Shown: positions 51,072 through 63,791 of the stretch, piece by piece
How positions within the stretch are numbered: the stretch's first letter is position 1
How the letters are laid out: each line of letters begins with the position of its first letter
Assembly: GCF_030253575.1 (NCBI RefSeq)
Contig: NC_080559.1
Coordinates: forward strand, 30,654,501-30,718,500
Direction: 5' to 3'
Source: Rhododendron vialii
Taxonomy: Eukaryota; Streptophyta; Magnoliopsida; Ericales; Ericaceae
DNA length: 64,000 nt
Translations under genes and position numbers: made by a program
Notes under the pieces: model-generated
Databases searched by the model: none
Told to the model about the DNA's origin: nothing
Seen by the model: only the letters and a program-made list of their open reading frames with translations

Positions 51072-51737
51072 ATGATGGAAAGCCTGGCCTTAGTTTCCTC
51101 GCCCAAAATGGTACTGGGTTGCTCAACCAAACCCAAAGACATGGTCTCCGGCAGATACCCATTTGGCCTTTCCCGTCAATTTCACAACACCAGAAGAATC
51201 GGTCTCAATAGACCCACCACTTCGATTTCAGCTTTCTATCCACCTCAGTCTAATCACGGTCGAACTCCTATACGCCTCGCCAAATCCAACGGTACTCTCT
51301 CTCTACATGCACGTGTATTTATGCGTAGGGCTGATAAACGACTCAAGTTTGGGCTTGTGTTCGTTCGTTAAAAGCTGCTTCAACGTCAATTTGTTGAGAA
51401 AACAGACTAAGCTTGAACAAAATTTATTTATTTTTAGCTAGTTAAGCTTTCAAACCAAGCCCGGACAATCTACTGCGCGGCTTGTTCGGCCTATAATGTA
51501 TGAAACATTCAAGCCACTCATGACTGACTCTTGTTCGACTCGATTAAAGCTCGCATGAGATTCACTTGTCTCATGCTAAGCTTGAATATGTTTTCGACTT
51601 TCAAGCTCATTAAGTTTGCAAATCAAGCTTGAACAATGTAGTGGTACTTATTTGGATGCCTTCAATTACCCTTTTATGCATCAGGTTTAGTGATTAAATG
51701 GAGATTTCTTTTTGCAGTTGCTGCGGTATTGAACTAG
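51072..51737 (+). CDS. Small or truncated protein with plastid-type N-terminus
   Basis: Candidate two-exon gene: 51072-51291 and 51718-51737. The ATG at 51072 (a second at 51075) follows a CT/TTC-rich leader. The frame gives about 79 residues rich in Ser, Arg, Pro and hydroxylated residues and poor in acids (MMESLALVSSPK..., FGLSRQFHNTRR, PTTSISAFYP), like a chloroplast transit peptide. A good donor follows AACG, and the next TTTGCAG acceptor adds VAAVLN then a TAG. Transit peptide plus only a few residues suggests a truncated or decayed gene, or that downstream exons have been lost. The family is not recognised. Not supported by any conserved domain. Confidence 0.35.
51325..51645. repeat. 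Dispersed AAGCTTGAACA repeat family
   Basis: It contains GGGCTGATAAACGACTCAAG, AAGCTTGAACAAAATTT, GCTTGTTCGGCC and AAGCTCATTAAG blocks, matching the units at 55.2 and 61.1 kb. It occupies most of the intron of the candidate gene at 51.07 kb. Confidence 0.6.
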
Positions 51738-52743
51738 TCGGTAAAGAGATAGGAGTGATGCAAAGGACCGTTTGAACAATTTGACTTTGACAAGTTTACA
51801 TGGTGTACATAGCAATGGTTAAATACAAGGAAAATATACTTTGGAGGGGTCACTTTGCAGAACATTTTACGGAATAAAAAACAAGTCCAGTTATTTCCTT
51901 ATTGATGACTGGTAACTTTTGGCCATAATTATCAAGATCCTGTGGTAGGAGAGCATGTTTAAATTGCACCCCAGGTCATGAAAAGCACTTCATTCGGCCA
52001 TTTAACTATTTATTTCGTCTGGTTTGTGCCACCTGCTACCTGATGGATGACAGATTATAAATGCAGAATTACTTATAAAAATAATAAGTGCAGAATGGTT
52101 GGCTGAAAAAAAGTGAAATAACACATAAAATTAAAGCAATAAAAAGATAGAATAAAACCGAACTTTGTGAGCTTGAGAGGTTTTTGCCAAGAGATGACTT
52201 GTGCAAAATAGTTTGGTAAATTTGGTTCAATTTTGCAGCCCTTGATTAAACGCGTTGACAAATTTGAAAAACTTTCTCAGTTTTTTCATTAGTCTAGGGC
52301 CGTAGGTGGAATTGATCCCACTAAGATATTGAGGAACATGTTTAGCCACGTGCCTTAATGAAAAGTTCTTGGGGATTCAGAAATATGAACCTAGTGGAGG
52401 TTGTGGAACACAAAGACTAGCGTTGGATTCAAGTGTTTTAGAAAGAGAAAAATTAGTTGAAACTTGAGACCTTGGAGTGCCTATTTCCATTTTTCAGCTT
52501 GTGATTGCAGGATACCTTGTGATTACAAGATATTCTTTTGCTTTTGTCATGTGAAATCAAGTTTTCCTCTTGGTTTTAATCTCGTAAAGTTTCATAAAGG
52601 TAAGATATCCGAAGATGTTTCGGAAAACTGTTTGATTCTAATATTACAATCATTGCTTAAATGTTTATTGAACAAGCTGTATTAATATCCCCAAGTAGTC
52701 TTTTTTGGGGATAATTTGACGTATTTCATGTCCTTTAACAATA
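51738..52743. other. Spacer, no gene seen
   Basis: AT-rich sequence with no open frame over 75 codons and no recognisable motif. Confidence 0.5.
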
Positions 52744-53086
52744 TTGGTAAATAAGTTAATGCGGCTTATTTTTTGTTGTTATTAAAAAAAATTGCATTTG
52801 TTAATTTTTCGTCAATTTTTTGAGGATTATTGCTTCGTCATGACGAGAGGAATTTAAAAAGTAAAAAATTACGATCGAAATCCAATTTTTTTTAAATAAA
52901 AGACGAAAAAATTGGCTTATTTTTCGTCTTTATGAAAATATAGATTTTGATCATAATTTTTTACTTTTTAGATTCCTCTCGTCATGACAAAACAATAATC
53001 CTCAAAAAATTGACAAAAAACTAACAAATGCAAAAAAAAATTGAATAAGAACAAAAAGAAGAAGCCATCTTGGCTTATTTAGCCTA
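52744..53086. mobile_element. Foldback MITE, near-full palindrome (second full copy)
   Basis: Inverted arms around a centre near 52910. Left arm blocks GCGGCTTATTTTTTG, TTGCATTTGTTAATTTTTCG, CGTCATGACGAGAGGAATTT are mirrored by AGATTCCTCTCGTCATGAC, AACTAACAAATGCAA and GCCATCTTGGCTTATTT. It has the same architecture as 20759-21131. Confidence 0.8.
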
Positions 53087-54586
53087 AATAAGCTCACAAT
53101 GAGTATCAATACATTCACTGTGTATGTCGTGTCAAATTTATAATCTTGATTGATCGGAGATGCTCCAAGATATGACACATACATATGGACTACCCTACGG
53201 TCCAAGGGCGGACCTAGAAATTCATGGCACTGGGTCAAGTTTTATATGTAGTAATTTGTTTCATAAGCTCTAATGGTGTGGTTATTAGTTTCGTTTACTT
53301 ACATTGTAAATACTTGCAATATCAATTTCTATGTTGATTTTATATTTTTAAATTATTTATTTGTGAAGTATGTTAAGGGTCTCATTTGAAAAAACTAAAT
53401 AACAAATATCATTTACTATAATTTTTGTTATGTTATTTTAATTTTTTCTAGAGCCGGTGACTATTAACATTGTAATGCATTTTTTTATTTTTTTAGTACA
53501 CATTTCGCCACTACTAAAGTAAAATCCTTGTACCGTCTGTGATGGTTGTCCATCTTGTTCAAATAGATTTTATGCAGCTAGTCGGCCCTTGATTGCGGCC
53601 CACTTTATTACTTTGATGATGCTTGTGCTGTGATGGTGTCTGCAAGTGGGGTAAAGTTGAGGGTTGCCAATTTATAACCATCAAATACTCCCCCTTCTTA
53701 TTTAACCATAGTTACGTCTTGGTTCGGATCCCATCCAGTATATTTCAGTCCAATATTGTTCATTGTGTGGATAAGATCAACTTAGGATTTGTTTTGGCGT
53801 GAGTAAAATTTTGATTTTTGAAGTGTGAGTTTGGTTGGTCGATCTATGTGGCAACAAGTTAGCCATAGATCTCAAAGGGATTTTCCTAAGTTGATCTTGT
53901 CCACACAATGGACTATACTGGACTGGTATCCAAACCCCAAAAATCCACAATAATACAATTGGGAGCACTTTGAGTGGAGCAAGGTTCAAACTCAAGACCT
54001 ACTCAAAAAAAATATTAGTTCTCATAAACTGAGCTGAGCTACTCCCAAGTAAGCTATCGAAGACTTATTACTCAGAGTGCTTTTTCTGGGAAACGTTCAA
54101 ATATCGATATCACAAAATATATATAACTAAGTTAATTTTGAAAAACAAATTCACGGAGCTAGGTTTTCCAACTCTGTCTATCCAAATACCTCATTATCTC
54201 TAAAAATAAAAGTTCTTCTGCCCGTAAAATTATACACTTGATATTCAGAATCAGGTACGTTACAAAACCGTCATTTTTTTATACAAGATTTGGATTTTAT
54301 GTCCGTAGAAATATAACAAATAAACTTGAAGAATATATATATAAATAAAAAGGTGAAACTAATCGAAAAAATGAGGCTCCTCCAAACTCCGAAGTAGACC
54401 AAAGCCCAAGTAAGCCTGTTAAAAAAGAAAGCCCTCTGAAAATCTAACCCAAATTTTTTTTAAAGATGGGCCGTGATACCGCAGCCCATCCTCTCTGACC
54501 CGCCCAATAAACGCTTCGCACCCGACCCGAATCACCCCCCAGTAAATACTCCAGGGAATCGTCCTCCCAGGCTCCCACCCAATCCC
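53087..54586. other. Spacer upstream of the coiled-coil gene
   Basis: No gene seen. An inverted pair near 53770-53915 (GGATAAGATCAACTTAGGA and CCTAAGTTGATCTTGTCC) suggests a decayed DNA element. The final 200 bp become C-rich, which fits the promoter and leader of the gene at 54919. Confidence 0.5.
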
Positions 54587-54604
54587 CTCTCTCTCTCTCT
54601 CTCT
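54587..54604. repeat. (CT)9 microsatellite in the leader region
   Basis: A short CT array about 315 bp before the start codon of the coiled-coil gene, in a C/T-rich promoter-leader segment. Confidence 0.9.
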
Positions 54605-54918
54605 TCGTGCTCTGTCGTGTCGTCAACGCTTCAGTTTTTTACCCTCCAATCCCCTTTAAAAACCCTCCAATCGCAAAACCCCCTCCGCAACCCAAATCTC
54701 CACTCCGTGAGTACTAATCCACCACCACCACTCACGCCCTTCGCTCTCCAATTCCCATTATTCTCTCTCTCCCCCGGACTTGCTCGATCCTCATCGACCT
54801 TCCGTTCTAGGGTTTTCTCCGCTCCGCTCCGCTTTTCTCGTTTCTCTTTTTTCCGAAAAAAAGCTAGGGTTCTTCTGTTGGACGGAGAAATTGGAGCGAG
54901 CGCCGAGTTTTGATTCCG

Positions 54919-57310
54919 ATGGAGGCCGCCGCGGCAAGTGTCGCCGCCGCCGCACGCGGTGTTTCTCTCCCGATGCCGTCTTCTCAGCCTTCCCGCAAAG
55001 AGTGGCGCATTGTTTCTGAGCAATCGGTTCGGAACCTCACCAACGAGGTGTGGTTATTTACTGAACCTACTCACATTGTTTCCATTCCAATTAAAAACGT
55101 TAGGGTTTCTAAGTTTCTCGTCAATTTGATTTTTTTTAGGACTTGGAGCGTTCGAAGTTAGGGCAATCGGATGAGAGAACGATATATGAGGTAATGGATG
55201 TGTTCTGAGACTAGGGTTTTGTGCAGGGCTCATAATGAACCAAGATACTCGAGTTTGAGCTTGTGTTCTTTTCTTAAAAGATCGTTTAAGATTGGTTTGT
55301 TTGTATTTGCAATCCAAGCTTGAACATTTTTCTTAAAGCTACTAAGCTTTTAAACCAAACTTGAACAACGTACTACTCGCTTGTTTGGTTTATGATGTAT
55401 AAAAAAATGCAAGCTACTCGTCCAGCTCCATCAAAACTCATTTACCAAGCTACTCGAGTTCGAGCTTGTATTCGTTAGTTAAAACCTCTTTTTAAGATTG
55501 ATTTTTTATATTAGGGAACCAAGCTTGAACATTTTTTTGAAGCTCATTAAACTTTCTAGCCAAGCTCGAACAAGTTACTACTCTTGTTCGGCTCATGATG
55601 CATATAAGAAATTCAAGATGTTCGAGACGGGCTCGTGCTTGGGTCAATTAAAGCTCCCCTAGTTTTGTGGTTCGAAATCAGCGAAAATGAACTTGTTTTT
55701 CTCTTTTGTCAAGGTGCAGCAGGGAAGAGAGCCCGCTGATGTGGACTTCTGTTCGATTACCATTGACGGGAGTTCGGAAAACGATGTTCTGCAGCACCGG
55801 CTTCACAACGTCGCGAGGCAAAGAGAGGAGCTGCAACACATGGAGATGGAGCTTCGGGCGCAAATGATTGCAAGGTCGGAGATGATACAAATGCAGAACA
55901 GCTTTGATGCTCAGATTAAAGAGCAATCCAATTCCAATGTTAAGCTTCAGGTTTGTTAAAGTGAAAATTGGTGTGAGCGTGGATGTATGCAATCTTGCTG
56001 GACCATGTATACATGTGTTGTGATTGATTGGTAGTTCTTGCTATCGGGTGTGTACATTTGTTTTCCTAAGTTATCACGTGTGTCACTTATTGGGGTTGTG
56101 GAGGCTGATTAGTAGTGGATACCCTACCGTGTATTCACTGAATAAATCACAGATATTGGCAATTCGATCATGGAAACTCTAACATATGTGTTGCCTGCCT
56201 CCTGCAAGGTTATGTTGAACTCTTCTTCCCCTTTTTAATATTAAAGTGAAAATTGGTATGAGCGTGGATGTATGCAATCTTACTCATATACATGTGTCAT
56301 GATTGATTGTTTCTTCTTGTGGTTTGTTATTCAATGTCAGTAAGCGTGTATATTCAGACTTTTGTTTATAAATACGGTTTTGCCTGGTTGTGAAGGAGCA
56401 ACTGCATGAAATGGAACAAAAAATACGTGAAATGGAGAGGAAGATGGAAGAGAAAGATAGAGAGCTACATGCCATTAAACTGGACACTGAGGCGGTTCGT
56501 TCAGCATTTTTGTGCTATAATTGTTTCTTGTTGTGTCATTGTAGAATGTGTGATTCAGTCTTTGTTCTCTATTTTGGCAGGCATGGGCAAAGGAAGATCT
56601 CCTTAGAGAACAAAGCAAAGAGTTGCAGACCTTCCGGTGTGTGTTTGGGTCCCTAGAATGTTACTCTTGATGTAGTATGTTCAAGTGTGTTAGTGTCTTA
56701 TCTCAAAGTATCTCAACTACTTGTAACTTGAATTGAAATTTACTACTCTGTATCTATAAAATTTCCCCGATACGCAATGGCCTCACATGCTGGTATTTTT
56801 ACCATCTTTTCCCTCCTAGTCCAGTAAGAGAACTAAAAGTACCAGCTTTTGTGTTGACTATCCTTTAATCATCAAAAAAAGGAACGAAAAATTTATCTGC
56901 ATCCACTCCTGTCATAAACCTGCAATCAGCAATTTCTCCCTGTTGTTCTGCTGTCCTGTCTTCCTGGATGTAATGTAATGTGAGACGTTTGTGATAACTT
57001 TTTGGCAGGAGAGAGCGTGATAACTCAGAAGCTGAAAAAGCGCAACATGTTAAACAGATTCATGACTTTCAAGAACATATTCAGGAGAAAGAGAGGCAGT
57101 TCCTCGAGTTGCAGGAACAGGTTTGTTGAGTTGCATGTTCGACTGCACTTGTTAAGTGATGGTAAATAGAAGTTGTGTTTTCTGCCTTGGTAGCAGTGAA
57201 GACTTTTGTTGTGTTTCTGGAATTTAACTTGGGTTTTATGAGAAGAACGAGTGTCATTTGGAGCAAAGTTCACAAACATGCATGCTTGGAGTTTTGCTTT
57301 TGATGCTGAG

Positions 57311-57359
<49 letters not shown>

Positions 57360-59117
57360 TTGGGACCTGGTTAGTGGTTAATTTGTTTGTTTGCTCATTG
57401 GATGTTCAATGCAACTTTGGGTAGTGGATTGGCTAAAAGTAGCTTTATCTTTCAGCATAGGGTTGCTCAGGAAACCATCCTTTACAGAGATGAACAGCTG
57501 AGGGAGGCTCAAGGGTGGATTGCACGTCTCCAGGAGATGGATGCGTTGCAATCAACTACTAATGTCTACTCACTACAAGCTGAATTGCGAGAGCGAACAG
57601 AACAATATCACCAGCTTTGGATTGGTTGCCAAAGACAGGTTGGTGACTGTGGATATCAATTCATGAACTGACTTGTGCATTACTTTGCAACCTCAATGTC
57701 ATTGGGTGGAAGATAGATTATCTGCCATTCATGGCCATCTATCTCTGTTTGGCAGTTAATTTGCTGCTTAACCTCAGTTATTGTTGTGTCTGAGTCAATT
57801 TGTTAGTTCATCAGCCGTACTGATTGTATTTCTGTGGGTTATCTATGTTAGTTTGCGGAAATGGAGAGGCTTCATGCTCATACAATACAGCAACTCCAGC
57901 TTGAACTGGCAGATGCAAGAGAGAGGAGTGGAACTTACCCTGACGAAACACATACATCCCAAACAAACTCTAAGGATTCTTCTCAGTTTGGACAGAACAA
58001 TGGAAACCAACTTGATGTCAACGGAAGTATCATGCCAAGTACAAATTCTGGGGGTCTTCCAACTGGAAACTCTGAAAATGTTTCATCCTTTGTCTCAACT
58101 GGCAATGCTTCAACTGAGGTAGAATGTGTTCTGTTGTTTATTTATTCTTCCTCACCTTCTCTCTCTTGAACTTACTTGCAAGTACCAAATTGTAGAGTGC
58201 TTTTCTAGCAAACAATCCGTTTTTGACGAATATTAGTATATTTGTTTGAAGATGGATGACAAAGGACCATCCTTTTGTCAGTATTCATTTGGTTCATGGT
58301 TTGACGATGTTTCTGAAGTGTGTGGAATTTGGTGATCCACATGCAACACTTGCGTTGTGGTTCGTACTTGTGGCTAACGTTTCCAGGATTGTTCATTATT
58401 TTTGGCCCTTTTTCTTAATTTAGCACCAATTAAGGACACCTTAAGAGAGAACTAGATGGTTTGGTAATGTACAACGACAAAAAAGAGTGATACCACTAGG
58501 TCCACTACTATAATTCGTGCTAGTGGGAGGGGAAGACCTAAATTGACATGAGATTCTAAGCTTGTTAAATTTAAGTGAACATATATCGGGGAAGGCCATA
58601 AGCCAATCGTGGGATTCATTCCACCAGGTGATTGGGACATATGAAACATGATTCATGTAGCGGATCAATTGATTGCAACAGAAGTGTGAGGTTGGTTTGT
58701 TTGGTTTGTCTTTTCTTCTTTGGATCTCTCCTCTGCTTGCTCCATTATTTAATTGTGTATGGGCAGCCTTTATTCCTAGCAAAGCTGTGGTTGCCTGCAG
58801 ACGAACAGTAAAATCTAATTTCTGTACATTCTTGTTATAATTTAGCCACTTTGCATTACTAGGCCAACCATGTTCATGGTGTTGCAATTTCTCCAACATC
58901 CCTGCTTGGAATGCCTACCTACCTTCCCCCTGGACAGGTGACTGCTCTGCATCCATTTGTAATGCATCAACAAGGAGTTCCCCACTCTGTGCCATCACAT
59001 GTTGGCCATTTTCACTCGGTACCCCTTCAACATTGGCAGAACCAACAGGTACAAGAAAATGGATTCATTTTTTTTGTTGTCACATCTTTCACATAACTCA
59101 CCGAATTGTCCTATTAA

Positions 59118-59163
<46 letters not shown>

Positions 59164-60962
59164 GCTTCACCAGATGGTTCACAGGTGCCAACTCCGAACC
59201 AGTATCCTCCTTCCCAAACTGATCAGAGCTTGTTGAGACCAGATACTAATTATGACTATGAAGTTTCTGCAAATGGGCAAGCTATTCATTCAGAGTATTT
59301 GGATATTCATTCCAGCCAGGGAATGGAGCCTGATACAGTGATCAGACCGACAGCTGAGGAAGGACAGGTTATGTCACCGAAACATTATCCCTCAAGATGA
59401 TGCTTTATGCAATAATTACTTCGTATGCCTTTTCCCATTTTTTATGCACTGAAAGTTGGTTTTCTGGTTTTTGAGCAGGTCGATAAAAGTTACCTGGTAG
59501 CCCCGCAACCCCAACAAAGCTTGCAACATATTTCTTCCCAGTTCCATGATGCTTTAAGATTAGACACTCTTTCACAAAATAGTGAAACTAAGGTTTGTCT
59601 TTTGGGTATTGATTTAAGGGTCACTGAGTTACATCTTTGTCTGTGCTCAGGTTTTGTTTACTTATGATAATCGTCTATTTGCTTGACTTAAATTGCCAGA
59701 AAAATTGACAAATGCTAAGCTAGTCTTGAATTTAAACTGGCACAGGAGAAGAGCATTACCACTTCCACTAATCATGGACTTGAGGGTCAAGGGTTCACTA
59801 CAGAACAAGAAAGCTCTGCCAACACACCATTGTCTGAAACTTCAATCAATCATGTGGATTTAAGCGAAGCGACAATGAATAATCCCACTGGTGGCTTTTT
59901 ATCTGAAGCATTTGTCTCATCTGGACCGAAAAATATACCTACAATTGGTACGACATCGGAGATTGTTCTTCTTGACGAAAGATCGTTGTTGGCTTGCGTT
60001 GTTCGAACAATACCACCTGGATCCGGTGGTAGAATTAGGATTAGCTCTACGGTGGGTGTACATTAATTCTACCATACTGTATTTTTTATGGCACGTTTGG
60101 TTTCGCTGATGATTTTTATCTGTTTCAATTACAGCTTCCAAATAGGCTTGGCAAAATGCTTGCACCTCTTCATTGGCATGATTACAAGAGAAAGTATGGA
60201 AAACTTGATGACTTTGTGGCTGGTCATCCTGAAGTAAGTTCTATTACTCATCATGCTTTCTTTTGTTAAGCTACTCTTTTATTTTTTGTGGGGGGTTTAT
60301 CACAAATGCAAATTGCTATCCGAGAATCTCATTGTTGTATTTCAGTTGTTCTTAATTGAAGGGGACTTCATACAACTTAGAGAGGGTGCACAAGAAATCA
60401 TAGCCGCGACAGCAGCTGTTGCCAAAATTGCAGCAGCAGCTAAAACTGTATCTCCTCCTTACGCCTCACTGTTGCCATCTGTTGCTGTTACTCCCATGGC
60501 ACAATCTCATCGACCGAAGAGGGTCCCATCTATCGATTCCAACTCTGTGAGGTCTGCCGCTGACAATCCTTTGCAGCTCTCAGTTCCCAATCAACATTCC
60601 AACGGTGTTAGTCTAAATGCTGGAAGTATCTCAAATGTTAGAATTTTGAGCAAACCAAAAGATCAGCTGGACTTGAATGGCAATGAAAGTAGGCTTGGCC
60701 AGTCATCTATGCTTATGGCAGTTGGAAACGGAGCAAATCATGATAGGTCAGGTTTGGGCAGTTCTGTGAGCAAGGGATCATCTCATGCTAGACCTAGTGC
60801 TAACCTTGTTGGGAAGCAGCAGGGAAGGTATTGATCCTAGTTCTTAAAAAGCTGCTGTGCGGTCATTGTATGTTCGTCAAGTTATTTGCCATAACATCTG
60901 ATGATTTTTTTTTGGTTGTATGCAACAGGGCTACTGCGGTAGCATCAAACTCAAGAAGATAG
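54919..60962 (+). CDS. Coiled-coil protein with conserved winged-helix-like C-terminal block
   Basis: Fifteen exons join in frame to 852 aa: 54919-55047, 55140-55190, 55714-55950, 56396-56494, 56581-56636, 57009-57120, 57456-57638, 57852-58118, 58863-59048, 59164-59367, 59479-59592, 59746-60051, 60135-60233, 60346-60827, 60929-60962. The third exon may start 6 or 9 nt later. After an Ala-rich start, residues ~80-320 are strongly coiled-coil (EEKDRELHAIK, IQEKERQFLELQEQ). A Gln/Pro/Ser-rich low-complexity middle follows. At ~615-710 lies the best conserved-looking part: LLDERSLLACVVRTIPPGS, RLGKMLAPLHWHDYKRKYG, FVAGHPELFLIEGDFIQLRE, which reads like a small winged-helix (LOTUS-like) fold; that is my inference. 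The tail is Ser-rich. Function unknown to me. Perfect donor GTAAGT overlaps the stop, so a 3'-UTR intron (60962-61873) may split TAG. Confidence 0.85.
55225..55670. repeat. Two tandem units of the AAGCTTGAACA repeat in intron 2
   Basis: Two units of about 215 bp, each with ACTCGAG(T)TTGAGCTTGT, AAGATTGGTTTGTTTG-like, CCAAGCTTGAACATTTTT and GTTCGGCTCATGATG-like blocks. Same family as 51.3 and 61.1 kb. Entirely intronic. Confidence 0.7.
57314..57360. repeat. Compound (CT)n(GT)n microsatellite
   Basis: About 28 bp of CT followed by about 19 bp of GT, within intron 6 of the coiled-coil gene. Confidence 0.95.
59121..59162. repeat. (CT)n microsatellite serving as an acceptor polypyrimidine tract
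   Basis: The array runs straight into the CAG acceptor of exon 10 of the coiled-coil gene, so the repeat itself forms the polypyrimidine tract. Confidence 0.95.
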
Positions 60963-61082
60963 TAAGTTCCCTTGATGTTGATGTTGATTACGTAATGAAT
61001 GTGTTGTATGGAAATATTTCAGCCTTTGGCAGTTCATTTGTATTGATGTATTTGTTCTCTTTCCTATAAAATTGTGTTCTAA

Positions 61083-61380
61083 AGCTGATAAATGAGCCAA
61101 GCTACTCTTGTTCAGCTCGTTAACGAGCTTATTTGAGATTGGTTTGTTAGCTAACCAAACCAAGCTTGTACATTTTTTTTTTTAAAGTTTGTTAATCTTT
61201 CAAATCAAGCTTGGACAATCCACTGCTCAGCTTGTTCAGCTCGTTTAACGAGCTTATTTGAGATTGGTTTGTTAGCTAACCAAACCAACCTTGTACATTT
61301 TTTTTTTAAGTTTGTTAATCTTTCAAATCAAGCTTGGACAATCCACTGCTCAGCTTGTTCATCTGGTTGATCAGCCCTAC
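61083..61380. repeat. Tandem ~122-bp units of the AAGCTTGAACA family
   Basis: A unit with TTGTTCAGCTCGTTAACGAG, GATTGGTTTGTTAGCTAACC, TTTGTTAATCTTTCAAATC and GACAATCCACTGCTCAGC occurs at about 61109 and again at about 61232, with a partial third start near 61353. It lies in the proposed 3'-UTR intron of the coiled-coil gene. Confidence 0.8.
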
Positions 61381-61873
61381 TTCCTCTTCTCCCTTTGTGA
61401 TTGACTAGTCCTTGGAAAGCCCGTAATAATGGGAGCTAGAATGCCTAACGATGCCTAATTTTTATCTATGACAAGTACTTACCACCATCCTTTCAAGGAC
61501 TAGTTATCTGTTGGATTGTTTTATGCCATTAATGAATTTGTGATCACATGCTCAGTGTAGTAACAAGTGAATAGTATTGAAGAACTTAATTCATGGTTCT
61601 CTAGGGCATCCTAGGAAAAAGATAACAAAGAGATCTTTGTTCGACACAGTCTTGGCTATTATGTAACGAATTTTGGTCGACATTGTATAGTATTTGAGTC
61701 CCCTTTCTACATCGTCGTACTCTTGCAATGCTGCTGCATAGTACAAAGCTATGCATTAAAGCATTCATGGAGTACTTGTTTGTTTTTGGGATTAGCATTT
61801 TTTGTGTTCCATGTCTACTTTCTTTGTCCTTTCTTTTAGTGGTTGTAATTCTTTCACTTGTTTGGTTTGGCAG

Positions 61874-62300
61874 GATACAATTTGGACATCGGCATCTTTG
61901 GTTGAATGAATGTGCACCAATGTGCCAGATGAAGGGGACTATGACAGGATGTGAGGGAGAATCCCTTGACTATAAAAGTGATTCAAAGTCTTTTTCGCTC
62001 ACTTTTGATTATAATCTTCATAGTTGCCCCCCTCCCCTTCTCCCCTCCTTTTGTTTCCCGCTGGGGACTGTTTATTCCTGCACGAGTTGGTACACTCCGA
62101 ACATTACATCCAAACGACTGCCCGCTGTGACATTCATGTGCACAATTGCATCTGGCAGCTGCCTTATGTTTTCAGATTCCTAATTATTGGGCAGCAGTGA
62201 TTTTTCCTGAATTGGCTGAACTTTTCCTTTCTTTTATTAAATACTTATCATTCTTGTTAGTGAGCCATTGCAATGCAGCTACGCTGTTGCAAGGTTATTT
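61874..62300 (+). other. Probable terminal 3'-UTR exon of the coiled-coil gene
   Basis: TTTGGTTTGGCAG at 61861-61873 is a good acceptor and pairs in principle with the GTAAGT donor at 60962. The sequence beyond shows no conserved frame. The end is approximate, near A/T-rich sequence around 62.2-62.3 kb. Confidence 0.4.
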
Positions 62301-63791
62301 TGTATTTTCCTTGAATTGAGTAGTGTTCTCATGTCAATTCCTCACGAACCTGTCAAATTATATGGCACAAAGTTGGTAACTTGCTGAAAGGTAGTGCAAG
62401 GTCCAGCTAACCTGTCACTGGAGGTTATCTTTGATCTTTTGGTTGGGCGGCCTTATGGTTAGGGCAACTAGCTTGAGCCCGAGTCATGTATAATGTGATG
62501 CTTTGAATGGTCGCATATTGCTCTTTCAAAGGGTGGCGATTGTGTCCGTCTGTATAATTGGCAACCTGATTCCTTATCTGTTACCCGAGTTGCTAAACTT
62601 TGATTTTGCGTACAAGTAAACATCTGCTATTGATAATTAGTCGATGTAGTTATTTGTGCTTTTTTCTGTGAGCATAGCTGGAGATTTGGAAAATTTCAGC
62701 TTTCCATGAAGGATAGATTGGTATTCGACTTTGAGATCTGATTGTCTTTTAGGATTGAAGGCCATGGTCTCCTAAAGAGAGTACTCCAACTGTTAACAGT
62801 AACCTTTGTTGTGGGAGATCAAAGGGTTGGCTCAGTGGACTATGCCTGGGACTTAGGAGTTTACATCCTCTTAAGATTTTGCATTTGAAACCTATCAGGT
62901 GCTATCAATTTCTCTGGGACGAAGTCCATATGTAGTTTAACTCTCGCTTTAATTGAGCTCTCTGCAAGAGAGCGGTGGGATTGGGTCCCTTGGATTAGTC
63001 AAGGTGTGCGTAAGTTGGCCCAGATACCTGGGGGAAAAACTTGTGGTGTGGGGGAAATGCAGATGTAGATCACGAGGCACAACTCTTCCATTCCAACTGA
63101 TCAAGATTGAACTTTCCTTTCTAGTGCCACAGAAAGAAAACGAGACCAATTGAAACCATGATATAATATATAGGATAACTGGCTTTTTTTTAACAGTTTT
63201 TCTCACGTTCTTCTGGGGACATGACGGTCAACTTCTTCTAACTTAAACCTTGGCAACTGGTAATAAAAAGGTTCAAAAACCTTGGCAAGTCTATGCTTCA
63301 AACCTTTGGCCAATGTTACAAAGGGATTTACTCTCTTAAGGTCTCATGTTTGAAACTTTATTTGGTGCTATCAACTTTTTTGAGACTAGTCCATATAGAG
63401 CTTTGGCTTTAAATGGGGTTTTGCTAGTGGTTGTTGGGATTGGTCTTCCACGATTAGTTGAGGTTCGAATAATCTAGTCCGAACACCTCTTTATTAAAAA
63501 CAAAGAAAAACCTTTGGCCAACATGCCACTGTCATGGACTCCGTCCATCACCATATTTTGTAATTGAATCCAAACAATACTATTTTCTTATCTTCTACTA
63601 ACCGAAACTGCTCTCACAAGGATATGAACCAAAATATTAATTTTGTAACTGAATCCAACGAATTCGAATGGTACTGCTTATCTCTAGTAACAGAAACTGC
63701 AATGCTTCTAAGGATGCTTGGAGAGTTTCCAAAATCTACGAGTCTATAATACCCTAGGAGACAAACCTATTGACAGTATACTATATACATC
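62301..63791. other. Spacer between convergent genes
   Basis: No gene recognised. Two segments (around 62820-62960 and 63330-63440) share GTTTGAAAC-, GGTGCTATCAA- and GTCCATAT-type motifs in the same order, suggesting two diverged copies of one repeat. Confidence 0.45.
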
